Source of the DNA: Phycisphaerales bacterium
Lineage (GTDB): Bacteria > Planctomycetota > Phycisphaerae > Phycisphaerales > UBA1924
Assembly (NCBI GenBank): GCA_905339235.1
Contig: CAJPFG010000025.1
Span: 1 to 64,000 of the forward strand
DNA length: 64,000 bases
Direction: 5' to 3'
Numbering within the stretch: position 1 is the first letter of the stretch; every line of letters starts with the position of its first letter. The notes under the pieces were generated by a model that had not been told where the DNA came from, ran no database searches, and saw nothing but the letters and a program-made list of their open reading frames with translations. Of this stretch, positions 29,059 to 37,218 are shown piece after piece. The position numbers were made by a program, and so were the translations under genes.

Positions 29059-30585
29059 ATGCTCATCGCTCTCCCATCCGGCCTCATCGTTTCCGGCGTC
29101 GCGGCGTGGGCCGCGAGGCTGGTCAATGCGCTGAGCGCGCGTGGGCGGGCGTGCGGGCTCATCCTGCATGCGCCCGTGCCGGGCCACCAGGGGCTTGCGA
29201 TGAGGATCGATCCGCGCGTGCGGCGGTTTGATCTCTCCTCGCTTCCCCCGCTCGAAGACGCCGCGGGTGGGCTTGAGCCGTACCTTCCGCACTACCGCGC
29301 GGCCGTGGATTCCATGCTGCACGCGTGTTCGCCCGTGGTGCTCTCCCCCAACCTGTTGGGGGACTGCTACGGCCTGGCGGCGGCGCTTTCGCGCGAGTTC
29401 GGCGACCGCCTCCGCATCGTCGGCTGGCTCCACAACGACATCCCCTACGAGTACCACGTGCAGAAGCACTACGAACCGCTGATCTCGCGCTTCGTCCCAG
29501 TGAGCCGCCGGCTCGAAGAGGGCATCCGCGCCGCCCTGCCCGAGCGCGCCGCCGACATCACCCGCATCCCCTACGGCGTCGAGGTTCCTGCGTCTCTTCC
29601 GTCCCGCGCGCCCGCCGCGGGACGGCCCTTGCGCCTGCTCTACGCCGGGCGCATGGACCACGCCCAGAAGCGCGTCCTCGCCGTGGTCGCCATGAGCGAC
29701 GCGCTCTCCAGCAAGGGCATCTCGCACGAACTCGCAATGGTCGGCGACGGGCCGGCGGCGCCCGACGTCGATCGCGCGATCCGCGGCCACTCCGCCATCA
29801 TCCGCCTCTCCGCCAAGTCCCCCGACCAGGTCCTGGGCCTGCTCGCCAGCGCCGACATCGCCGTCCTCGCCTCGCGCCACGAGGGGCTTTCCATCGCCGT
29901 CATCGAAGCCATGTGCCGCGGGTGCGTTCCCGTCATCACGCAGACCGCCTCGGGTGCCGCCGAGTTGATCGAGAACGGCACGTCCGGTGTTCTCGTAGAG
30001 GTGCCCGCCGGCGAACCCACGGACGCGCAGGTCGGCGAGGCTCTCGCCGACGGCGTCGTGCGCGCCAGCGCCGCGCTCCCCACGATGAGCGCCGCCGCCC
30101 ACGCCGCGGCCCGCGACCGCTACTCCATCAACGCCCACGCCGACGCCGTCGTGCGCCTCCTCGACTCCCTCGCCACGAGCCCGGCGCGGTCCTGGCCCGC
30201 CGAACGCCCCTGCGAGTTCGCGGGCCCGGGGGGCGGGTCGGTCCCGCCCGACGGCGCGGCCCAACTCTCCCGGCTGCTCGACTCGCTGCGCAACCGGCGC
30301 ATCGTCCTCCACGGCACCGGCCGTCACACGCTCGAACTCCGTGCCGTGATCGAAGGCCACCTCGCACGCTCCGGCGGCGCCGGCATCGTGGCGTTCACCG
30401 ACGACGACCCCGCCCAGCAGGGCGCCTCGCTCTGGGGCGCGCCGATCCTCGCGCCCGACCGCGCGGCCGAGACACACTGCACCGACGCCGTGATCTCCTC
30501 GTGGATCAACCAAGACGCGATCTGGGCCCGCCGCTCTGTCTACGAACAGCAGGGCCTGCGCGTCCACCGCATTTACGAAGCCTGA
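29059..30585 (+). CDS. GT4-family glycosyltransferase with C-terminal G-x-H-T module
   Basis: 508 residues. The GT-B domain (1-380) starts MLIALPSGLIVSGVAAWAAR. It has RIVGWLHNDIPYEYHV, LRLLYAGRMDHAQKRVLAVV, and VLASRHEGLSIAVIEAMCRG with the donor E-x7-E. Residues about 405-508 are the extra module: RRIVLHGTGRHTLELRAVIE, VAFTDDDPAQQG, WGAPILAP, CTDAVISSWINQDAI. Its layout resembles the C-terminal domain of sugar C-methyltransferases (PF08484-like). A degraded copy of this gene's 5' end lies at 26838. The 3' end overlaps the convergent GT2 gene by 13 bp. Confidence 0.87.
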   Translation: MLIALPSGLIVSGVAAWAARLVNALSARGRACGLILHAPVPGHQGLAMRIDPRVRRFDLSSLPPLEDAAGGLEPYLPHYRAAVDSMLHACSPVVLSPNLLGDCYGLAAALSREFGDRLRIVGWLHNDIPYEYHVQKHYEPLISRFVPVSRRLEEGIRAALPERAADITRIPYGVEVPASLPSRAPAAGRPLRLLYAGRMDHAQKRVLAVVAMSDALSSKGISHELAMVGDGPAAPDVDRAIRGHSAIIRLSAKSPDQVLGLLASADIAVLASRHEGLSIAVIEAMCRGCVPVITQTASGAAELIENGTSGVLVEVPAGEPTDAQVGEALADGVVRASAALPTMSAAAHAAARDRYSINAHADAVVRLLDSLATSPARSWPAERPCEFAGPGGGSVPPDGAAQLSRLLDSLRNRRIVLHGTGRHTLELRAVIEGHLARSGGAGIVAFTDDDPAQQGASLWGAPILAPDRAAETHCTDAVISSWINQDAIWARRSVYEQQGLRVHRIYEA

Positions 30586-31616
30586 TTCAGCAGCGAAATC
30601 GCGGCGGCCGGGTTCATCGGTACGCCGTCGGCCGCGTCGGCCAGTCCCTTGCGCCACATCCACCGCTTCAAGGGCAGGTGATGCTGATAGAGCAGCGTCA
30701 GCATTCCTTTACTGCGGTCCGCGGTGTTGGCCGGTTCGTGCTCGTGTGCGAGGAACGAAGCCAGCAGCGCCGCGGCGAAGCGCCGCTCGTTCGCGGTAAA
30801 CAGCCCGCAATAGGTCTTCTCGGGCGCGCCGGTAAGGTCGCGCCCGAACATCGCACGGGCGCACTCGGGCGCGGCCGACGCAAACCCGAAGGCGGCGTAC
30901 CCCAGTTTGTACTCGCGCTCGAGGTATTCCCGCGCCGTCATCGCATGGTCGTGAAGCGCCACCGCGCCGGGCCGGTAGAGCACACGCGTCGAGAACCGCT
31001 CCCGCAGCCGGAACGCCAGTTCATCATCCTCGTAGCCGTACGTGCTGGGGAAGACCGTGAACCCGCCGGCCTCGCGCATCAGCGCCGCCGGCGCCGAGAG
31101 GTTCAGCAGCCACGCGTGCCGGAAGCCCCAGTCCCGATCCCGGTCCGCCTCGCGGTCCATCACGTCGTGGAAAAACACCATCGACGTCTCGCGGATCATC
31201 CGCGAGATGAGCGAGTCGGGCTCGCGGATCACCCAGGGCGAGCGCCCCTCGACGAGCACGGGGGTTCCCGCCCCCTCGCACTCTTCCTGCGCCCGCAGGT
31301 GGGCCTCGATAAACCCCGCCTGCGGAATCATGTCGTCGTTCAGGAACACCAGTGTGTGCCCGCGCGCGAGCGGGAGCAACCGGTTCCGCACCGCCGCCTG
31401 ACCTGCCTTGTCGCCTTCCTCGACCCGCAGCCGATCGCGCGAGCCGCCGGCGCTGATCCACGCGTCCGCCGCAGCGCCCGCCGTGCGCGGGTCCTTCCCG
31501 TCAACCCCGAGCAGAACTTCCGTGTCGCAGTCGCGCGCCTGGGGCGCCAGCGCGCGCAGGCACGCCGCGGCCTTCGCGGGCCGATCAAACGTCGGGATAA
31601 TCACGCTCGCTCGCAC
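30573..31616 (-). CDS. GT2-family glycosyltransferase
   Basis: 347 residues, GT-A fold. MRASVIIPTFDRPAKAAAC opens the domain, TLVFLNDDMIPQAGFIEAH holds the DDx metal site, and YGYEDDELAFRLRERF the ED/E catalytic region near residue 200. The C-terminal 100 residues are helical (AREYLEREYKLGYAAFGF). It has no add-on module. It is the left-pointing end gene of the glycan locus and overlaps the convergent GT4 gene by 13 bp. Confidence 0.87.
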   Translation of the reverse strand: MRASVIIPTFDRPAKAAACLRALAPQARDCDTEVLLGVDGKDPRTAGAAADAWISAGGSRDRLRVEEGDKAGQAAVRNRLLPLARGHTLVFLNDDMIPQAGFIEAHLRAQEECEGAGTPVLVEGRSPWVIREPDSLISRMIRETSMVFFHDVMDREADRDRDWGFRHAWLLNLSAPAALMREAGGFTVFPSTYGYEDDELAFRLRERFSTRVLYRPGAVALHDHAMTAREYLEREYKLGYAAFGFASAAPECARAMFGRDLTGAPEKTYCGLFTANERRFAAALLASFLAHEHEPANTADRSKGMLTLLYQHHLPLKRWMWRKGLADAADGVPMNPAAAISLLNQAS

Positions 31617-31716
31617 GCCACACCGTTATCGGCCCGATGGCGCCGCTCGTTGAACCTCGTCTCCATAAACCAGCCCCCCTGTTCGGCCGATGTCGTGGAT
31701 GTCCCAAGGTTCGACC

Positions 31717-32058
31717 ATGCATTCCATTTCCCATACCGGAGCGGATCGCAGGCGCCACGAGCGCCTGGCCGTGACACGTCCGTGCAAGATCTACCACGCC
31801 GGGAGCGCCCGGTATCTTTCGGGATACACGCGGGACCTTTCGGCCAGCGGCGCCCTCCTCGAGATCGATTCTCCACGCCCCGTAAACCCCGACGACATCC
31901 TCGACGTGCTCGTCGCGTGGAATGATCGGGCCTTGCTGCACGAACGCGATCAGATCCCCGCCCGGGTAACCCGGGTGCTCCGCACCGACTCGCCGCGCCA
32001 GTTCGTGGCCGTGGCGTTCTCGCAGGTCCAGCACGCGGCGATTCGGGCCGCGGCGTAA
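31717..32058 (+). CDS. PilZ-domain protein
   Basis: A single PilZ domain of about 113 residues. It has the c-di-GMP-binding RxxxR (RRRHERL) and the D-x-S-x-x-G motif (DLSASGALLEI) at the expected spacing. It probably binds c-di-GMP and modulates a partner, perhaps exopolysaccharide synthesis given the glycan locus next door. ATG 31717 has AAGG 8 nt upstream; ATG 31690 and 31699 are also in frame. Confidence 0.85.
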   Translation: MHSISHTGADRRRHERLAVTRPCKIYHAGSARYLSGYTRDLSASGALLEIDSPRPVNPDDILDVLVAWNDRALLHERDQIPARVTRVLRTDSPRQFVAVAFSQVQHAAIRAAA

Positions 32059-32075
32059 CGCTCCTATGATTTCGC

Positions 32076-33332
32076 ATGCTCTGGCAGCCCTCGCTTCCCG
32101 ATGCGTACACGCGGATGGCGCCGGATGATCTCGCGCGTGCCATCGGCGTGCGCCGGCGGGAAATCGGCGAAAAACTGGTCATCCTCGGCCACCACTACCA
32201 GACCGACGAGGTGATCCGCCACGCGGACCACACCGGTGATTCTCTGAAACTCTCCCAGATCGCCGCGGGGTTGGCGAAGGAACGCACCCCCGCGAATCCC
32301 CTGAACTACGTCGTGTTCTGCGGCGTGCATTTCATGGCCGAATCCGCCGACATGCTCACACCCGACGAGGTCGCGGTCATCCTCCCCGACCTCTCCGCCG
32401 GGTGTTCGATGGCCGACATGGCCCAGTACGACGACACGGTGGAGGCCTGGGACTCGATCCACGCGGCCCTGCGCGAGCAGGGGTGGCGCGGGCGGATCAT
32501 TCCCATCACGTACGTGAACTCCTCCGCCGCGATCAAGGCGTTTGTCGGAGAGCACGGCGGGGCCTGCTGCACGTCGTCCAATGCGCGCGAAGTGCTCCGG
32601 TGGGCGTTGCGGGGAGGCGACGGCAAGGCCACCGACGACGATCGAATTCTCTTCCTCCCCGACCAGCACCTGGGCCGCAATACCGCCGTCAAGGAGGGCA
32701 TCGACGTCGCGATTCACTCCTGCGTCTATGACCCGCGCCTGGCCCGTGCGGGCGAGTCGTTCGGCGGTGCGACGCCCGAGCAAGTTTTTGCCGCGAAGGT
32801 GATCCTGTGGGCGGGGCACTGCTCGGTGCACAAACTCTTCCGGCCCGAGCACTGCGACCAGGTCCGCGCCCAGGACGCCCGCGAGGGAACCCGCACGACG
32901 ATCCTCGTGCACCCGGAGTGCTGCAAGGAAGTGGTGGACAAGGCCGATCTCGACGGCTCCACCGAGTTCATCATCCGCACGATCCGAGAGGCCGCGCCCG
33001 GCTCGCGATGGGCCGTGGGCACCGAGACGCACCTGGTGAATCGCATCGCGCGTGAGGCCGCGCCCCGGGGCGTGCACGTGCGCATGCTCTCCGACTGCCA
33101 GTGCCTGTGCACGACGATGTACCGCATCGACGAGCCGCACCTGCTGTGGGTGCTCGACAACCTGGCCGGCAAGTTCGACGGCCGAGGCGGGCGGGAAGGG
33201 CGCCCGCGTATCGTCAACCAGATCAAGGTGCCGCCCAAAGTGCGCGAGCAGGCGCTGCTCGCGCTGGACCGCATGCTCACGCTGGCCACGCGACCGGCGG
33301 GCGTCGAGATGCGAATGGCAACAGTGGATTAG
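32076..33332 (+). CDS. nadA: Quinolinate synthase
   Basis: Condenses iminoaspartate with dihydroxyacetone phosphate to quinolinate in NAD synthesis; needs a [4Fe-4S] cluster. 418 residues, the long form. Visible family signatures are ILGHHYQTDEVIRHADHTGD, FCGVHFMAESADML, LPDLSAGCSMADM, ITYVNSSAAIKAF, FLPDQHLGRNTA, HPECCKEVVDKAD, VGTETHLVNRI and the C-terminal CQCLCTTMYRI. The cluster cysteines are expected in the CGV, CC and CQCLC blocks. No nadB or nadC nearby. Starts 17 nt after the PilZ gene. Confidence 0.96.
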   Translation: MLWQPSLPDAYTRMAPDDLARAIGVRRREIGEKLVILGHHYQTDEVIRHADHTGDSLKLSQIAAGLAKERTPANPLNYVVFCGVHFMAESADMLTPDEVAVILPDLSAGCSMADMAQYDDTVEAWDSIHAALREQGWRGRIIPITYVNSSAAIKAFVGEHGGACCTSSNAREVLRWALRGGDGKATDDDRILFLPDQHLGRNTAVKEGIDVAIHSCVYDPRLARAGESFGGATPEQVFAAKVILWAGHCSVHKLFRPEHCDQVRAQDAREGTRTTILVHPECCKEVVDKADLDGSTEFIIRTIREAAPGSRWAVGTETHLVNRIAREAAPRGVHVRMLSDCQCLCTTMYRIDEPHLLWVLDNLAGKFDGRGGREGRPRIVNQIKVPPKVREQALLALDRMLTLATRPAGVEMRMATVD

Positions 33333-33341
33333 CCGGCGCGA

Positions 33342-33686
33342 TCAACTCGCCGTGCCGACCTTGGCCGCGGACTTTGCCTCGATGGCCTGCGAGGGCATGG
33401 GCGTGAGTTCGACGCTCTCTCGCATGAGCCGGCCGACCTTGAACTTGACCGCCCGCTTGGCGGGCACCGCGACCTTTTGCATGGTCTTGGGGTTCTGCGC
33501 CTGACGCGCGGCCCGAACTTTCACCTCGAAAACGCCGAAATCCCGGAACTCCAGCCGATTGCCTTTTTTGAGTTCCGAAATGATCATGTCCAGGAAGTCC
33601 TGAAGACTGCGCTTCACGTCGGCCCGCGGAATCCGCGAGCGTTCGGCGATGCGTTCCACTAGGTGTTTCTTGGTGATGGTCGCCAT
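33342..33686 (-). CDS. HU-family DNA-binding protein
   Basis: 114 residues, histone-like protein that bends DNA as a dimer. It has MATITKKHLVERIAERSRIP, the arm-proximal RLEFRDFGVFEVKVRAARQA with N-P-K-T (AQNPKTMQKV), and AVKFKVGR. The last 20 residues (after RLMRESVEL) are an Ala-rich extension beyond the usual 90-residue HU. The longer frame to 33893 covers a GC-rich leader and is not coding. Transcribed from the promoter at 33893-33921 with a leader of about 200 nt. Confidence 0.92.
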   Translation of the reverse strand: MATITKKHLVERIAERSRIPRADVKRSLQDFLDMIISELKKGNRLEFRDFGVFEVKVRAARQAQNPKTMQKVAVPAKRAVKFKVGRLMRESVELTPMPSQAIEAKSAAKVGTAS

Positions 33687-33892
33687 GTATTTGGATCCTG
33701 GTCGAGTAGCAACTGGCGCGGCGGGTCGGATCGGCGAGAACTCATTCCGGCGGTGGGGCCGCCGCCGGGAGGGCCCGCCCGCGCGGTCCCGAAGCCGAAG
33801 GTTTTCCGAGGGTAAAGATGCCTCCCACCCGCTCCCAAAGCCCCACGCGAGCCGCCCGGGAGTTGCGGATGTCTCCCGGAGGGCAGGGTGCA

Positions 33893-33921
33893 AGTATCTC
33901 GCGCATTGGCCTCAACGTCAA
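33893..33921 (-). promoter_or_regulatory. Sigma-70 promoter of the HU gene
   Basis: On the minus strand: TTGACG (33921-33916), 17-nt spacer, GATACT (33898-33893). The transcript would begin near 33886, leaving a leader of about 200 nt before the HU start at 33686. The leader contains a strongly GC-rich inverted segment (GGCGGCGG/CCGCC near 33750-33780) that could fold and affect translation. Confidence 0.6.
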
Positions 33922-33950
33922 TCCCCATCATGACTTGTATTCAGGACCAT

Positions 33951-34862
33951 TTAGAAATCCACGCTCAAACCCGCGTACAGGCCCTGCGCGGCCCCCCCAA
34001 ACTCAAACTCCGCATCCCCGCGGCCGGAAGACACTCCCAAAAACAGCGCCCGATACCCGATCTGTACCCCCACGTGCGGCGCCGGCCGCCAAGTCCCGCC
34101 CACCAGGATGTCCACGCCGTACGACCAGCCCTCCGGGAGCGGAAGCCCGCCGAAATCCGCCTTCATATCAAGGCTGAACTCGTCCACGATATCCGCGGTC
34201 AGTTTCACCCCCACCAGCGGGTGGGCCACCAGTTCATCCGCCGTCGCCACGCCACCGTTTTCCAGATTCTCCACCCGCCATTCGTTCTCGATCACGCGAA
34301 CGCCGAACACCAGGTCCAGCCGCGGACGGAGCCAGTATCCGGTTCGCCGCGGCCTCAGCCCGTCCCGGTAGATCGTGTACATCCCCTCGAACTCGGCGTC
34401 GATCAGGTCCACCGACGCGTTGATGCGGTCGCCGTCCGCGATGGCCACGTCGCCGATCTGGCCCGCCACCCCGGTGGCCGAGCGATCGCTCGAAAAGGCG
34501 GCCCCGCGCATCGACACACCCCACCGCCCCCGCCGCAGGGTGATCTCCCCCAGCGGCTGCACCAGCGGAGCCGAGTCCAGATTCAGATCCGCGAGGTCGG
34601 TCCGATCGTTGCCACCCGCATCTTCGGACGACCGCGGCAACTGCACATCGCCGCTCAGCCCGACATACCACACCGCGGGCTCGAAACTCAGGGTCCAGCG
34701 CTCTTCCTCGGGCCAGATCGACGGGGCCGTGGATTCTTCGGTTGCGGGCTCCTCAACGGGCTTGGAGTCAGCGGTCGGCGGTGCCGCATCGCCGCTCTGC
34801 CCGCTGGCCGCGCACACCGCCGTCATCATCACTCCCGCCACCGCCCAACGGCTGCTCCGCAT
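33951..34862 (-). CDS. Outer-membrane beta-barrel-like protein
   Basis: 303 residues from ATG 34862 with a strong GGAGGTG ribosome-binding site. Signal peptide (MRSSRWAVAGVMMTAVCAAS), then an acidic Pro/Glu linker. The body consists of alternating amphipathic strands (WTLSFEPAVWYVGLSGDVQL, GEITLRRGRWGVSMRGAAF, LRPRLDLVFGVRVIENEW) and ends in a strand with terminal Phe (GLYAGLSVDF), the typical outer-membrane insertion signal. Likely an outer-membrane porin-like or structural protein. No specific family recognised. Confidence 0.7.
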   Translation of the reverse strand: MRSSRWAVAGVMMTAVCAASGQSGDAAPPTADSKPVEEPATEESTAPSIWPEEERWTLSFEPAVWYVGLSGDVQLPRSSEDAGGNDRTDLADLNLDSAPLVQPLGEITLRRGRWGVSMRGAAFSSDRSATGVAGQIGDVAIADGDRINASVDLIDAEFEGMYTIYRDGLRPRRTGYWLRPRLDLVFGVRVIENEWRVENLENGGVATADELVAHPLVGVKLTADIVDEFSLDMKADFGGLPLPEGWSYGVDILVGGTWRPAPHVGVQIGYRALFLGVSSGRGDAEFEFGGAAQGLYAGLSVDF

Positions 34863-35084
34863 GACCACACCTCCAAGCAAAGGGACGAGAGCGTACCGCG
34901 CCCGGCGTCCGTCTGCCGGGACCTGCTTATCCGGGCTTCTGGCGCCGGTCACCTGCGGCGGCTTGGAGTTTGCGCATTCCTTACCTTCCTTTCGGGGCCT
35001 AACCAATGTCACCCTTCGTGCCCTGAGTGCAACCCACCTCGCGCTCCAGCATATCGGTAGGCTACGTGGCCCGGAGAACCAGCG

Positions 35085-35540
35085 ATGCCCTCTGATCCTC
35101 CGCCAGACTGGCGCGACTTTGAAGTTGAAGAATCCGGGACCGCAAGTGGACACTGCGAGTGCTGTGGAACGGCAACCAGTCGCGTCTGGGGGCTCGTTCG
35201 TCGCAATGGTGAACCGGTCGGTGCCTACTTTGTAACCTGGACTCAAGACAAACCGGACCACGGTGCCAGATTCGATTTGATCCTTGGGAAATGGGGGGAT
35301 TCGGCAACCAAAGGCGACCGCTATTCGGTAGCGTTGGATTACAGGGTTTTCGATGGTGTGCCGCAACTCATGGTCGTAGATGCGGACAGGCCGCGCGATT
35401 CGGGAGAACCCCTCGCTGGAACGTCGCTGAGTCGCTCGGATGTCGTGGGGACTCCAATAGCGCCGTGGGTCTTCGCCATAGTGCATGCCGTCTACATGTC
35501 CCAGAGCGCGGGCGAAGTGCGTTGCTGGACCGAGCATTGA
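35085..35540 (+). CDS. Hypothetical protein with CECC motif
   Basis: 151 residues, soluble. An N-terminal HCECCG motif may bind metal, and the central GAYFVTWTQDKPDHGARFDL plus LILGKWGD is strand-rich. I recall similar uncharacterised proteins in several phyla but no function. Codon use and base composition are less GC-biased than in the neighbours, which suggests acquisition. It stands alone between the beta-barrel gene (divergent) and tsaB. Confidence 0.6.
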   Translation: MPSDPPPDWRDFEVEESGTASGHCECCGTATSRVWGLVRRNGEPVGAYFVTWTQDKPDHGARFDLILGKWGDSATKGDRYSVALDYRVFDGVPQLMVVDADRPRDSGEPLAGTSLSRSDVVGTPIAPWVFAIVHAVYMSQSAGEVRCWTEH

Positions 35541-35641
35541 GCGCCTGCCCGTGGTGCGGTTTTCTTCCACCCGCACAATGCTCTCCAGCCGATTCTCGAT
35601 GAGTCTGCGGCGTGTGATCGTGCGATAACCTAGCGTTGCCG

Positions 35642-36349
35642 GTGCCCCTCCCCGCCGGTGTCATCCTCGGGATAGAAACCAGCAACCCTTCCGCGTGGTC
35701 GCCCTCGTGCCCCGTGCGCCCGGGCGTGGCGCTGGCTCGTGCCACCGCAACCGGGCTCGACGCCCTCGCCGCCGAGCCGATCGAACTGGAGCGGCCGCAG
35801 GAAGATGATCTGCTCCCGGCCATCGACCGGGCCTGCCGGCGCGTCGGGATCGGGCCGCGCGATCTCCGCGGCGTGGCGGTCTCGGCGGGCCCCGGAGGTT
35901 TCACCGCACTGCGCATCGCGACCGCCGCGGGAAAGATGATCGCCGAGGCCACGGGCGCGGCATGCTGGGGCGTGCCCACGGCCATCGCGGCAGCGCTCCG
36001 CGCCGAAGCCTCGGGGCCCTTCGCTGTGGCTCTGGCCAGCAAGGGCGACACGGCGTGGGTCACGCCGTTCGATTCCGCGCGCCGTGCAACCGGCCCTGGC
36101 CGATTGTGGAGCGTCCGAGATCTGAACGAGGCGGGAATCCGCTCACTGGTCGCGGATCAGTTCCTCCCCGAACCCATCCGGGCCGAATGTGCGCGGCTGG
36201 GGATCGAGGTCCGCCCGCCGGTGTTCGACGCGACCGCGGTCATCGAAGCCGCGGCCGGGCTGGAAGCCATCGACCCCGTCGCGCTGGTGCCGCTCTATCC
36301 GCGCGAGCCCGAAGCGGTCACCAAATGGCGCGAGCGCAAGAGCCGCTAG
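35642..36349 (+). CDS. tsaB: tRNA threonylcarbamoyladenosine biosynthesis protein TsaB
   Basis: About 235 residues. An ASKHA-fold partner of TsaD in making t6A37 of ANN-decoding tRNAs. It opens ILGIETSNPSAW and has the core GVAVSAGPGGFTALRIATAA and WGVPTAIAAAL. It forms a TsaB-TsaD-TsaE complex in bacteria; the partners are not in this window. GTG 35642 is preferred to TTG 35636. The C terminus, ALVPLYPREPEAVTKWRERK, matches the P-x-Y-x-R-x-P tail of the family. Confidence 0.85.
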   Translation: MPLPAGVILGIETSNPSAWSPSCPVRPGVALARATATGLDALAAEPIELERPQEDDLLPAIDRACRRVGIGPRDLRGVAVSAGPGGFTALRIATAAGKMIAEATGAACWGVPTAIAAALRAEASGPFAVALASKGDTAWVTPFDSARRATGPGRLWSVRDLNEAGIRSLVADQFLPEPIRAECARLGIEVRPPVFDATAVIEAAAGLEAIDPVALVPLYPREPEAVTKWRERKSR

Positions 36350-36474
36350 CCCCGCCGAGGTCCGCGATAACTCGGAAAACCGTGGCCAACCCGTGAAGTT
36401 CGGGTATCTGGGGGTCGATAGTCGCCTGTACCGACGTGGAAAGGCGTATCGACCGCGCCGGCGATGGGGGCTTT

Positions 36475-37116
36475 GTGGACGCTTCACGCGAAAATGGCGC
36501 GAAACAGCCGGGAGCGGAAGACCACGCGCGCAAGCGGATCTTCACCACGGGTGAAGCCGCCGAGATCTGCAAGGTCTCCCAGCAGACCATCATCCGGTGC
36601 TTCGACGCCGGGCGTCTCACGGGCTTTCGAGTCCCCGGAAGCAAGTTCCGCCGCATCCCGCGCGAGGAACTGATCCGCTTCATGAAGGCCAACAACATCC
36701 CCCTCGAATCGCTCGAGGGCGCGGAAAAACGCCGGGTGCTGGCCGTGGACGACGACGAGCAGGTCCTGGCGATCTACGCCACGGTGCTGTCGCGCGACGC
36801 CCGCTATGAACTTCGCACCTGCGGCAACGCGTACGACGCGGGATTGCTCACCGAGTCGTTCCGCCCCCACCTGATCCTGCTGGACTTCATGCTCCCGGAC
36901 GTCCGCGGCGATGTCGTCTGCCGGCGGCTTCGCGAGAACCCCGACTACGCCGACATGAAGGTGCTGGCGATCAGCGGCGTGGCCGACGAAGCGCAAGTCA
37001 AGGCCCTCCGCGACGCCGGCGCCCACGCGTTCCTGCGCAAACCCTTCACCACCGATCAGTTTCTCGAGGCCGTGGGCGGGCTGTTCGACGCCGCCACCCG
37101 CAACGGGGATCACTGA
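36475..37116 (+). CDS. Response regulator with N-terminal excisionase/MerR-type HTH and C-terminal receiver
   Basis: 213 residues from GTG 36475 (GGGGG upstream; GTG 36436 is in frame). Residues about 18-70 form an excisionase/MerR-like DNA-binding helix-turn-helix: FTTGEAAEICKVSQQTIIRC, then FRVPGSKFRRIPREELIRFM. Residues about 90-205 form a REC domain: VLAVDDDEQVLAI (acidic pocket), LILLDFMLPDVRGD (phosphoacceptor Asp), VLAISGVADEA and AFLRKPFTTDQF (Lys). Most DNA-binding regulators place the receiver first. No histidine kinase is next to it; the GAF protein follows 100 bp downstream. Confidence 0.85.
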   Translation: MDASRENGAKQPGAEDHARKRIFTTGEAAEICKVSQQTIIRCFDAGRLTGFRVPGSKFRRIPREELIRFMKANNIPLESLEGAEKRRVLAVDDDEQVLAIYATVLSRDARYELRTCGNAYDAGLLTESFRPHLILLDFMLPDVRGDVVCRRLRENPDYADMKVLAISGVADEAQVKALRDAGAHAFLRKPFTTDQFLEAVGGLFDAATRNGDH

Positions 37117-37218
37117 ACGATCGGCGCAGTTTCTGCCGCCGCGCACGCGGCACAATCCGACCAACCGGGCTGAACACACCCTCCCGCCGGGCCGATGCTC
37201 GGAGGAACGGAGGTTCCC

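Noticed and set aside
28449..29231. Open frame with RPHRFRRRGVGREAGQ, resembling the decayed frame at 26820
   Set aside because: It is the out-of-frame shadow of the HTH-like gene and of the intact GT4 gene; the resemblance comes from the DNA duplication already reported.
34863..35000. Possible riboswitch-like leader (GCGCAAACTCC ... AGAAGCCCGG) upstream of the beta-barrel gene
   Set aside because: It shares only short pieces with the c-di-GMP-I (GEMM) consensus, and I cannot form the required paired core; too weak to annotate.
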